Source: Asticcacaulis sp. YBE204 (GTDB lineage Bacteria; Pseudomonadota; Alphaproteobacteria; Caulobacterales; Caulobacteraceae). Taken from it: a DNA stretch of 64,000 nt. The position numbers and the translations under genes are program-made. Each line of letters opens with the position of its first letter. Within the stretch, counting starts at the first letter, position 1. Positions 33,766-41,943 of this stretch are shown in pieces. The notes under the pieces were generated by a model, which searched no databases, had not been told where the DNA came from, and saw only the letters and a program-made list of their open reading frames with translations. The stretch is from positions 310,001-374,000 of the forward strand of contig NZ_AWGF01000001.1 of the NCBI RefSeq assembly GCF_000495855.1, in the 5' to 3' direction.

Positions 33766-34236
33766 ATGACCCGTCACGTTACCCCGCATACCATGATCAT
33801 CACCCGCGATCTGAAATTCGCGCCGTCGGTGGTGTTCAAAGCCTGGGCCGATCCGGTCGCCAAGGCCAATTGGTTCTCAGGCCCGCCCGACTGGGAGGCC
33901 GAGCCGCACCGGCTCGACTTCCGCGTCGGCGGCGAAGAATACAGCGCTGGCGGCCCGAAAGGCGGGCCGATGCACATCATGCGCGGCGTCATTCACGAGA
34001 TCGTGCCGCCAGAGACAGGAGAGGCGCGCATCATTTCCAGCTTCACCATGCACGTCGATGAGACCATACTGACCGTGTCGCTGGCGACGATCGAGTTCGT
34101 GGCCACGGCGACGGGCACGAAAATGACCCTGACCGAGCAACTCGTCTTCCTTGACGGCTGCGACCACATCGCCGACCGCGAGCACGGCACCAAGGCCATG
34201 CTCGACATGATGGAAGCCTATCTGAGCCGGCAATGA
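33766..34236 (+). CDS. SRPBCC (AHSA1-like) protein
   Basis: A 156-residue SRPBCC-domain protein: MIITRDLKFAPSVVFKAWADPVAKANWFSGPPDWEAEPHRLDF is followed by GGPMHIMRGVIHEIVPPE and the late FLDGCDHIADREHGTKAMLDMMEAYL helix. The late segment with Asp-Gly-Cys-Asp resembles a widespread SRPBCC subgroup. The ATG follows the yceI stop by one base and the next SRPBCC gene begins one base after its stop, so all three are translated from one message. Confidence 0.87.
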   Translation: MTRHVTPHTMIITRDLKFAPSVVFKAWADPVAKANWFSGPPDWEAEPHRLDFRVGGEEYSAGGPKGGPMHIMRGVIHEIVPPETGEARIISSFTMHVDETILTVSLATIEFVATATGTKMTLTEQLVFLDGCDHIADREHGTKAMLDMMEAYLSRQ

Positions 34237-34237
34237 C

Positions 34238-34798
34238 ATGACCGATATACCCCCTATGCTGACCGTCACCACCGAAGACCACCACGACGTTGTGATGGTG
34301 CGCCATTTCGATGCTCGCCCGGCGCTGGTCTGGCTGGCCTTCACTCAGGCTGAACATATGGCGCAGTGGTGGGGGCCGTCGACCTTCACCGCCCGCGCCG
34401 AAATGGATGTGCGGCCGGGTGGCGCCTATGTCATCGACATGATCGGGCCGGACGGGTCTGTCTCGCCGATGAAGGGTCGCTATATCGAGGTCATCGAACC
34501 CAAACGACTGGTCTTCGACTTCGATATTTCGGAACACGGGCCGGCGTTCAACCGCATGCTGCGCGAAACCTATATCGCATGCGGCGGCGGGGCCGACGAT
34601 CCGCTGGGGACGTGCAACACTATCACCGTGACGTTCGAGGACGAAGGCCACGGCACGCGCCTGACTTTCCGTCAGGGACTGGCCACCGCGGCCGAACGCG
34701 ACGCCTATGTGAAGATGGGTACCGCGGAAGGCTATGCCGAAAGCTGCCTGAAACTGGATAAGCTGCTGGCGTCGATGCAGTTGTTTTTCCACGGTTAA
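34238..34798 (+). CDS. SRPBCC (AHSA1-like) protein
   Basis: A 186-residue SRPBCC protein and the last member of the ArsR-led operon: MVRHFDARPALVWLAFTQAEHMAQWWGPSTFTARAEMDVRPGG, YIEVIEPKRLVFDFDISEHG and LTFRQGLATAAERDAYVKMG. It is somewhat longer than a minimal domain because of an extra loop (about residues 105-130). Ligand and function are unknown. No clear intrinsic terminator follows; a secreted-protein gene begins 57 bases downstream with its own GGGGGAGA site. Confidence 0.87.
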   Translation: MTDIPPMLTVTTEDHHDVVMVRHFDARPALVWLAFTQAEHMAQWWGPSTFTARAEMDVRPGGAYVIDMIGPDGSVSPMKGRYIEVIEPKRLVFDFDISEHGPAFNRMLRETYIACGGGADDPLGTCNTITVTFEDEGHGTRLTFRQGLATAAERDAYVKMGTAEGYAESCLKLDKLLASMQLFFHG

Positions 34799-34855
34799 GG
34801 TAACCTTGAGCCCACGCGTCGGATATAATAGACTGCCCTCAAAGAGGGGGAGACT

Positions 34856-35482
34856 ATGAAGTTCGGTGTTCTGGCGATCGGTATATTGGCCGTCTTGGCA
34901 GGTTCTGTGGGGGCTGCAACGCCGCCTGATGTGCCCTATGGTTATCTGGAAGAGGTGAAAGCGCCACCGCGAGCGAAGGTAGCGCCGTCGGTGTTTCGGT
35001 TGGGGGCGTTGACTTATCGGTTCGAGCAAACGCCCTTGATCGATCTGGCCAAGGCAACCGGCCATAAGCGCATCGGCCACAAAGGCGATGCGTCGGAGGC
35101 TCTGGATTGGTTGTGCTTTACGATAAAAGCACCGCAACCCTATCGTCTGTGGCTGTCGTCCAGCGAGATGGGCGGCGGGACGGTCGATGGTGTCGATATG
35201 CGCGCTGAGGCAGCGACGGCGACGGAGGACTGTCCGATCCTGGCCGCGCGCCTGACGCCGGTATCCGTCGATGGCGTAAGGATCGGCATGACGCAGGCCG
35301 AGGTGCGCAAGGCGCTGGGGGCGCCCTCTGATCAACGTGACGGCTGGTGGATCTATACCTACGAAAAGAACGTCCGACCCAGCGATCCGGGTTACTTTTT
35401 CACGGCCTATGGCCACATGATGCTGCATTTCGAAGATGGGCGACTGACTCAAATCAGTGCCGTTCGGGTTACGTCCAACTAA
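34856..35482 (+). CDS. Exported protein of unknown function with SmpA/OmlA-like C-terminal motif
   Basis: A 208-residue protein with a signal peptide (MKFGVLAIGILAVLAGSVGA, cleavage after GAA). The C-terminal region VRIGMTQAEVRKALGAPSDQRDGWWIYTY resembles the SmpA/OmlA motif, in which a short helix and GAP/GKP turn precede a beta-sheet, but the rest does not match BamE. Two cysteines (WLCFT, EDCPI) could form a disulfide in the periplasm. A strong GAGGGGGAGA site precedes the ATG. It is tail-to-tail, overlapping by four bases, with the LytTR gene. Confidence 0.65.
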   Translation: MKFGVLAIGILAVLAGSVGAATPPDVPYGYLEEVKAPPRAKVAPSVFRLGALTYRFEQTPLIDLAKATGHKRIGHKGDASEALDWLCFTIKAPQPYRLWLSSSEMGGGTVDGVDMRAEAATATEDCPILAARLTPVSVDGVRIGMTQAEVRKALGAPSDQRDGWWIYTYEKNVRPSDPGYFFTAYGHMMLHFEDGRLTQISAVRVTSN

Positions 35483-36321
35483 ACCCAGCCGTCGGCGCGC
35501 AGGGCCTTCTGGAAGCTGCGGCTGACCGGGGCTTCGAGGTCGCCTTTCAGCACAAGACAGACCTTTCCGTCTTGTTTGCGGATGTCGGTGATGGCGTCCT
35601 TGGCCACCCACCATGAGCGGTGCGTCTGGCTGCCTTCGATGCCTTCCAGTTCGCGGATAGCGTCGTAAAGCCGCATCAGGATCATCGTGTTTCCGGCGCT
35701 GGTATGGACACGCAGATAGTGATCTTCGGCGGTGATGGCGTAGATATCCGCGCGCTGGTGCTTGAACGGCAGGCGCTCCAGAAAGGCGACGGCGGCAGGC
35801 GTGGCCTCGGCGACGGGCGCGACGAAGGCGTGGCTTTGCTGGGGCTCGCGGTTGATCAGCATGTTCAGGCCGGTCATCGCCGCCGACAGGATGCCGACCG
35901 GGGTCAGCAGATGCACATAGTTCGACAGGTTCCATACAGACCCGCCGAAGAGGGGTGTCAATAACCATACCACGACGGAAATCGCCGGAGTTAACAGAAC
36001 GACCAGCAGCGCGGCATAGGGCAGGGGCCGGTGTTCCAGCTTCAGCCGCGCGCGCAGGACGTGAAACGTAAAGCTCTCGACAAAGACCGCGACCAATGTC
36101 CCCAGCACCATGACCGGCACCCAATAGATCAGCCGGTGCCACAGCGGCATGGCGCCAGTGCCAAATGCGCCGATCAGGCTGAGAAACACGCCCATACCGA
36201 TGGCGACGCCCGTGGCGCGCAACCAGTTGCGCCAGTTGCGCGTCCACACTTCCGCCGTCGTTGGCGAAGCGTGAACGGCCGGCGGCGTCGTTTCACGCAA
36301 TTCCGGCCCCGTCTCACGCAT
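35479..36321 (-). CDS. Membrane-bound LytTR-domain transcriptional regulator
   Basis: The 280-residue protein has four membrane helices (about residues 35-165) followed by a LytTR DNA-binding domain (about 180-278): FLERLPFKHQRADIYAITAEDHYLRVHTSAGNTMILMRLYDAI and SHRSW-like SQTHRSWWVAKDAITDI. This architecture is a membrane-anchored regulator that senses an unknown signal and binds DNA directly. It diverges from a DUF2306 membrane protein gene 69 bases away, a plausible target. Confidence 0.85.
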   Translation of the reverse strand: MRETGPELRETTPPAVHASPTTAEVWTRNWRNWLRATGVAIGMGVFLSLIGAFGTGAMPLWHRLIYWVPVMVLGTLVAVFVESFTFHVLRARLKLEHRPLPYAALLVVLLTPAISVVVWLLTPLFGGSVWNLSNYVHLLTPVGILSAAMTGLNMLINREPQQSHAFVAPVAEATPAAVAFLERLPFKHQRADIYAITAEDHYLRVHTSAGNTMILMRLYDAIRELEGIEGSQTHRSWWVAKDAITDIRKQDGKVCLVLKGDLEAPVSRSFQKALRADGWV

Positions 36322-36390
36322 GGTTCAGTCCCCTGTCGAATGGCCGCGCTATTGGAGCCAAGCCGCGTCCATAACTCAAGGGGTAATTCC

Positions 36391-36936
36391 ATGGCAACGA
36401 CCGTTCCGGGCAAATTCAACTATCTACGCAGCTTTATCGCCGCTGTCCTGCTGACGGTCGCTGTCATCGGGATCGCCGTGTGGATGACCGGCGGCGACCT
36501 CAGCCGCATCGGCGAGGTCGTCGCGCAAAGCCGTTTGCATACGCCGCATCTCAATCTGATTGCGCAGTCGTCTTTGGCGACGCAGATACATCTGAGTGCC
36601 GCGTGTCTGGCGTTCCTGATCGGGCTTTATCAGCTCATGGGGCCGAAGGGCCGGACGCCGCACCGCGTGCTGGGCTATATCTGGCTGGCCCTGATGCTGA
36701 CGGCGGCGATATCGAGCTTCTGGCTGAAAGGCCTGAACCACGGTGCCTATAGCTTCATCCATATCCTGTCCGGCTGGACGGTGGTGGTGGCGCCGATGAT
36801 CCTCTATTCGGCAAGGACGAAGAATATCAAGCGCCACCGCAACATGGCCACGGGCCTGTTCATGGGCGGACTGGTCGTGGCGGGCCTGTTCGCCTTCATT
36901 CCGGGGCGTCTTATGTGGCAGGTGTTTTTCGGCTGA
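36391..36936 (+). CDS. DUF2306 family membrane protein
   Basis: A 181-residue protein with four membrane helices and a DUF2306-like core: QIHLSAACLAFLIGLYQLMGPKGRTPHRVLGYIWLALMLTAAISSFWL, then HGAYSFIHILSGWTVV and KNIKRHRNMATGLFMGGLVVAG. Conserved histidines inside helices suggest heme or metal binding, but no function is established. The ATG at 36391 has CAAGGGG upstream; the frame opens earlier inside the divergent LytTR gene but that part is shadow. The divergent LytTR gene is its likely regulator. Confidence 0.82.
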   Translation: MATTVPGKFNYLRSFIAAVLLTVAVIGIAVWMTGGDLSRIGEVVAQSRLHTPHLNLIAQSSLATQIHLSAACLAFLIGLYQLMGPKGRTPHRVLGYIWLALMLTAAISSFWLKGLNHGAYSFIHILSGWTVVVAPMILYSARTKNIKRHRNMATGLFMGGLVVAGLFAFIPGRLMWQVFFG

Positions 36937-36991
36937 TTGCCATAGGCTCATAAACGCGGCATCCTGCTCTGAAAACAGGGGCGGGACGACG

Positions 36992-37930
36992 ATGAAGCGG
37001 CTTATCGGTATAGTTTTGGCCTTGATCGCCTGTTCGATCGGGTCGGTGGCCGCTCAGACCAAAACCCAGTGGTCCGATATCACCGAGGTCGTCGTCCGTG
37101 CGCCAAACAGCGGTCCGGCCATGTGGAAGCTGACGCGGGGCGATTCGACGGTTTGGGTGCTCGGCACGCTGATCCTCATGCCGGAGGGGCTCAAATGGGA
37201 TCAGAAACGTCTGGCGCGGACGCTGAACGGTGCGCAGTGGCTGATCACACCGGCTATCAGCCAAAGCGATCCGACACGGGCGACTGAACTACAGAAAATA
37301 GCGAGGCTGCCGAACAATGGGCGGCTCTATGATGTGTTGTCGGAGACCGTCTATGCCCGGTTCGAAGACGTGGCGCAGCGTGAGCATCTGGCGATCAACG
37401 ACTACAATCGTCTCCAGCCGGTGATCGCCACGGGCAACCTGTCGCGCGATGTTCTGAACGCGCATGGTTTGTCGATCAGGGCGGTCTATGATCAGATGAC
37501 GACGACGGTCCGTAAATCGAAGGTCAAGGTCCGGCGGGCCGGCCATTACGATCAATCCGCCCTGATTACCTACTATGCCGGTCTGGACACCGCCAGCGCC
37601 GAGGCCTGTACCGTCAACGGACTCGACGGCCTGGACTACGACCTCAGGACGACGAAGGATATGGCCAGGGCCTGGGCCGTCGGCGACCTGAAAGGCGTCA
37701 TGGCGCTTTATCGCGAGCCGGATTTCCTGACCTGCGTCCTGTCGGGCGAAACGACCGCGGCCCTGTATCAGACCTATGCCATCGACCATATGACGGCGGT
37801 CCTCGACGCCGCCCTGAACGTGCCGGGCAAGAGCGTCGCCATCGTGCCGTTCGACGACCTGCTGCGCAAGGACGGCGTGCTGGATCGCCTGCGGCTCAAG
37901 GGCGTGGATATCAGCGCGCCCGCCTTATGA
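36992..37930 (+). CDS. TraB/GumN family exported protein
   Basis: The 312-residue protein has a signal peptide (MKRLIGIVLALIACSIGSVAA) and a TraB/GumN-type domain that starts GPAMWKLTRGDSTVWVLGTLILMPEGLKWD and ends with VAIVPFDDLLRKDGVLDRLRLKGVDI. In the family, two Gly-x-x-His motifs form a presumed metalloprotease site; here the first reads GTLILMP and lacks the usual His, so catalytic activity is doubtful. It stands 55 bases after the DUF2306 gene on the same strand. Confidence 0.78.
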   Translation: MKRLIGIVLALIACSIGSVAAQTKTQWSDITEVVVRAPNSGPAMWKLTRGDSTVWVLGTLILMPEGLKWDQKRLARTLNGAQWLITPAISQSDPTRATELQKIARLPNNGRLYDVLSETVYARFEDVAQREHLAINDYNRLQPVIATGNLSRDVLNAHGLSIRAVYDQMTTTVRKSKVKVRRAGHYDQSALITYYAGLDTASAEACTVNGLDGLDYDLRTTKDMARAWAVGDLKGVMALYREPDFLTCVLSGETTAALYQTYAIDHMTAVLDAALNVPGKSVAIVPFDDLLRKDGVLDRLRLKGVDISAPAL

Positions 37931-37994
37931 ATATAATAGCTTCGTTTTTTTAAACGACGTGTTAGATTCCGTCTGTTAATGCGGCGGGCAGAGT

Positions 37995-39263
37995 ATGACT
38001 GAGGGTTCAAAGACAATCGGCTGGCGGGCGCATCTGTGCCTGAGTCTTCTGCTGGTCGTCTATATCTTCAACTTCATCGACCGTCAGATCCTGTCGATCC
38101 TCGCTCAGCCGATCAAGGCGGAACTGAACCTCACCGACGCGCAATTGGGCTGGCTCGGCGGCTTCGCCTTTGCGCTGTTCTACACACTGGTGGGTATCCC
38201 GGCGGCGCTCTACGCCAATCGCATCGGGCGGACGAAGATGATCGCAGGCGCTTTGATGCTGTGGAGCGCGGCGACGGCCTTTTGCGGCTTGGCCTCGTCC
38301 TATGCCATGCTGGCGGTCGGGCGCTTCGGCGTCGGTATCGGCGAAGCGGGCGGCGTCGCCCCGGCGCAAAGCCTGATCAGCGATCTCTATCCGCCGCAGC
38401 ACCGCGCCAAGGCGATGGGCGTCTTTTCGATGGGCGTGCCGCTGGGCTCGGGGCTGGGCATCATGTTCGGTGGGCTGGTCGCGGCGATCTTCGACTGGCG
38501 CTGGGCTTTTATTGCCGTCGGGCTGGCGGGGGTGATCTTTGCGCCGGTCTTTTTCTGGGGTGTCAAGGATGGCTGCGAACGCCCGGTCGACACGCGGCGC
38601 ACTGCGCGCGACGCTCTCGGGGCTGTCATCCGTAACCGCAGTTTGTGGCTGATCTCGCTGGGGGCGTCTTTGTCGTCGGTCATCGGCTACGGTCTGATGT
38701 TCTGGCTGCCCTCGGTCTTCATGCGCTCGTTCAAGGCGAGCCTGATGTCGGCCTCGATCGGGTTTGGGCTGATCGTCCTGATCGGCGGAGTCATCGGCAT
38801 CGCGGGCGGGGCGTGGCTGGCCGATAAACTGGGGGCGAAATCGCCACGCAGCTTCGTCTTCGTGCCTGCGGTCGCCTATCTGCTATGCATCCCCGTCTAT
38901 GCGCTGGTCCTGCTCGATCCGGCGTTCGGGTTCAGCACGGTGTCCGGCTTTGCGTTACTCCTGCTCGCTCAAGCGCTGGGATTGGTGTGGATGGGGCCGG
39001 TCATGGCCAGTCTGCACCACGTGGTTGCCCGCGAAGACCGTGCCCTGGCCTCGGCGGTGTTTCTGTTCGTCACCAATGTCATCGGGTTAGGCTTCGGGTC
39101 GTGGATTCTGGGCGCGATTTCCGATTATTTATCACATAATTACGCCGAAAACGCCCTCAAGATGTCGGTAACGGGGGGCTTGGGCTTTTACATTCTGGGC
39201 GCGACCTGTTTCGCGCTGGCGTCGCGAACCCTTGCTCAGGACTGGAAAAGCGGTCAATCCTGA
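37995..39263 (+). CDS. MFS transporter, spinster-like
   Basis: A 422-residue major facilitator with 12 membrane helices. Signature blocks are FNFIDRQILSILAQPIKAELNLTDAQLGWLGGFAFALFYTLVGIPAA, LYANRIGRTKMIAG (the loop 2-3 motif), GRFGVGIGEAGGVAPAQSLISDLYPPQHRAKAMG and a central loop of about 30 residues. The DRQ/L-type N terminus resembles spinster-family carriers of lipids, sugars or aromatic acids. The substrate cannot be told. The gene is followed by 223 bases leading to sucC and has no linked partner gene. Confidence 0.88.
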   Translation: MTEGSKTIGWRAHLCLSLLLVVYIFNFIDRQILSILAQPIKAELNLTDAQLGWLGGFAFALFYTLVGIPAALYANRIGRTKMIAGALMLWSAATAFCGLASSYAMLAVGRFGVGIGEAGGVAPAQSLISDLYPPQHRAKAMGVFSMGVPLGSGLGIMFGGLVAAIFDWRWAFIAVGLAGVIFAPVFFWGVKDGCERPVDTRRTARDALGAVIRNRSLWLISLGASLSSVIGYGLMFWLPSVFMRSFKASLMSASIGFGLIVLIGGVIGIAGGAWLADKLGAKSPRSFVFVPAVAYLLCIPVYALVLLDPAFGFSTVSGFALLLLAQALGLVWMGPVMASLHHVVAREDRALASAVFLFVTNVIGLGFGSWILGAISDYLSHNYAENALKMSVTGGLGFYILGATCFALASRTLAQDWKSGQS

Positions 39264-39316
39264 CTGCGGGAATCATCACTTTTGCAATGCGGTATCAATT
39301 TTCGACGATCTTGCAG

Positions 39317-39345
39317 TTGCACAACGCCATTGCGGACCTTATAAA
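39317..39345 (+). promoter_or_regulatory. Predicted sigma-70 promoter of sucCD
   Basis: TTGCAC (39317) and TATAAA (39340) are 17 bases apart. The expected start near 39352 falls in the hairpin TGCCCGT-AAGCAGG-ACGGGCA (39349-39369), giving a leader of about 135 bases. No reading frame is seen in the rest of the gap. Confidence 0.5.
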
Positions 39346-39486
39346 CCCTGCCCGTAAGCAGGACGGGCAACGGTGTTCGGCCAGCCAGACCTTAAACATG
39401 TCGCCCGGGCGGTTCGTCATCGCCCAGATTTGTCATTAGGGTATCGCGTTCGCGATGCCTGACATCCCTTTTTCAAGACCGGTTCC

Positions 39487-40689
<1,203 letters not shown>

Positions 40690-40698
40690 GGTTTAAAC

Positions 40699-41583
40699 AT
40701 GTCTGTACTTATCAATCGCGACACCAAGGTCATCACGCAGGGCTTCACCGGCGCGCAGGGCACCTTCCACTCCGAACAGGCGATCGCCTATGGCACGCAG
40801 GTCGTCGGCGGCGTGACCCCCGGCAAGGGCGGCACCACCCACATCGGCCTGCCGGTCTATGACAGCGTGGCCGAAGCCAAGGACCGCACGGGCGCCACGG
40901 CCTCGGCCATCTACGTTCCGCCGCCCTTCGCGGCCGACGCCATCCTTGAAGCCATCGAAGCCGAAATCCCGCTGATCGTCTGCATCACCGAAGGCATCCC
41001 GGTGCTGGACATGGTCAAGGTCAAGCGCGCCCTGTCGGGTTCGAAGTCGCGCCTCATCGGTCCGAACTGCCCCGGCGTCCTGACGCCGAACCAGTGCAAG
41101 ATCGGCATCATGCCGGGCAACATCTTCTCCGAAGGTTCGGTCGGCGTCGTCTCGCGTTCGGGCACGCTCACCTATGAAGCCGTGTTCCAGACGACCAATG
41201 CCGGTCTCGGTCAGACGACCGCCGTCGGCATCGGCGGCGACCCGGTCAAGGGCACCGAGTTCATCGACGTGCTGGAAATGTTCCTCGCCGACGAAGCCAC
41301 CAAGTCGATCATCATGATCGGTGAAATCGGCGGTTCGGCCGAAGAAGACGCCGCTCAGTTCCTGATCGACGAAGCCAAGCGCGGTCGCAAGAAGCCGATG
41401 GCCGGTTTCATCGCGGGCCGCACGGCGCCTCCGGGCCGTCGCATGGGCCACGCCGGTGCGATCATCTCCGGCGGCAAGGGCGGCGCGGAAGACAAGATCG
41501 CCGCTATGGAAGCCGCAGGCATCCGCGTCTCGCCGTCGCCGGCAGCGCTGGGTGAAACGCTTCTGGCCGTGCTGAAGGGCTAA
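40699..41583 (+). CDS. sucD: Succinyl-CoA synthetase alpha subunit SucD
   Basis: The 294-residue alpha subunit has a CoA-binding N-terminal domain ([32 protein letters not shown]) and the phospho-histidine loop [22 protein letters not shown], whose His is phosphorylated during catalysis. The pair [24 protein letters not shown] is also typical. It is co-transcribed with sucC. A repeat element and then a perfect intrinsic terminator follow. Confidence 0.97.
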   Translation: MSVLINRDTKVITQGFTGAQGTFHSEQAIAYGTQVVGGVTPGKGGTTHIGLPVYDSVAEAKDRTGATASAIYVPPPFAADAILEAIEAEIPLIVCITEGIPVLDMVKVKRALSGSKSRLIGPNCPGVLTPNQCKIGIMPGNIFSEGSVGVVSRSGTLTYEAVFQTTNAGLGQTTAVGIGGDPVKGTEFIDVLEMFLADEATKSIIMIGEIGGSAEEDAAQFLIDEAKRGRKKPMAGFIAGRTAPPGRRMGHAGAIISGGKGGAEDKIAAMEAAGIRVSPSPAALGETLLAVLKG

Positions 41584-41588
41584 GTCTT

Positions 41589-41759
41589 ATACCTCCCTGC
41601 ACTTTAGTGCGGGGAGGGGGACCGCACGAGATGACCGAAGGTCAGCGAGATGTGGTGGTGGGGTGCCTTAAGTTCCACAGCTATATTGTGGTTAGCAGGT
41701 ATCCACCCCACCACCATTCGCTTTGCTCATGGTCCCTCTCCCCGCCAGCGGGGAGGTAT
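41589..41759. repeat. Composite intergenic inverted repeat after sucD
   Basis: ATACCTCCC (41589) and GGGAGGTAT (ends 41759) are terminal inverted repeats. Inside, GGTGGTGGGGTG and CACCCCACCACC form a second inverted pair, so the 171-base element is roughly two facing copies of one unit. The block GGGACCGCACGAGAT is shared with the element after phoB. Being transcribed ahead of the sucD terminator, it would fold into a long hairpin in the mRNA. Confidence 0.6.
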
Positions 41760-41792
41760 GATTTAGCACTTTGAAATACATCTTTCATGAAA

Positions 41793-41821
41793 GGCGCGTA
41801 ATTTCGGTTACGCGCCTTTTT
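41793..41821 (+). terminator. Intrinsic terminator of sucCD
   Basis: A perfect 9-bp stem (GGCGCGTAA / TTACGCGCC) with a six-base loop is followed by five T. It separates sucCD from sucAB. Confidence 0.9.
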
Positions 41822-41866
41822 GCCGGTTCTCAACAGGTAATAAACAGAGTATAGGCAAAGGCGTCG

Positions 41867-41930
41867 GGCGGTGTCGTTATTGGCCGCCTTCACACCAGTG
41901 GAAAGGGAGACGGTGTCGTCATTGGCCGTC
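41867..41930 (+). promoter_or_regulatory. Tandem covarying hairpins in the sucA leader
   Basis: Two similar 22-base units (41867-41888 and 41909-41930) each form a five-bp stem plus a G-U pair around a ten-base loop. Unit one has arms GGCGG and CCGCC, unit two GACGG and CCGTC, so one base pair changed on both sides while the stem was kept. The loops differ by one base (GTCGTTATTG, GTCGTCATTG). The second unit ends just before the AGGG ribosome site of sucA. A cis-acting RNA or tandem protein-binding site is likely. Confidence 0.5.
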
Positions 41931-41943
41931 TCAGGGTATACAT

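Noticed and set aside
34043-36247. Minus-strand frame of 734 codons overlapping two SRPBCC genes and the LytTR gene
   Set aside because: The only real protein here on that strand is the LytTR regulator in another frame; the rest is shadow.
41867-41930. Interpretation of the sucA leader repeats as simple duplicated spacer DNA
   Set aside because: A random duplication would not be expected to change both sides of a stem in a matched way, so a functional structure is preferred, though only two copies support it.
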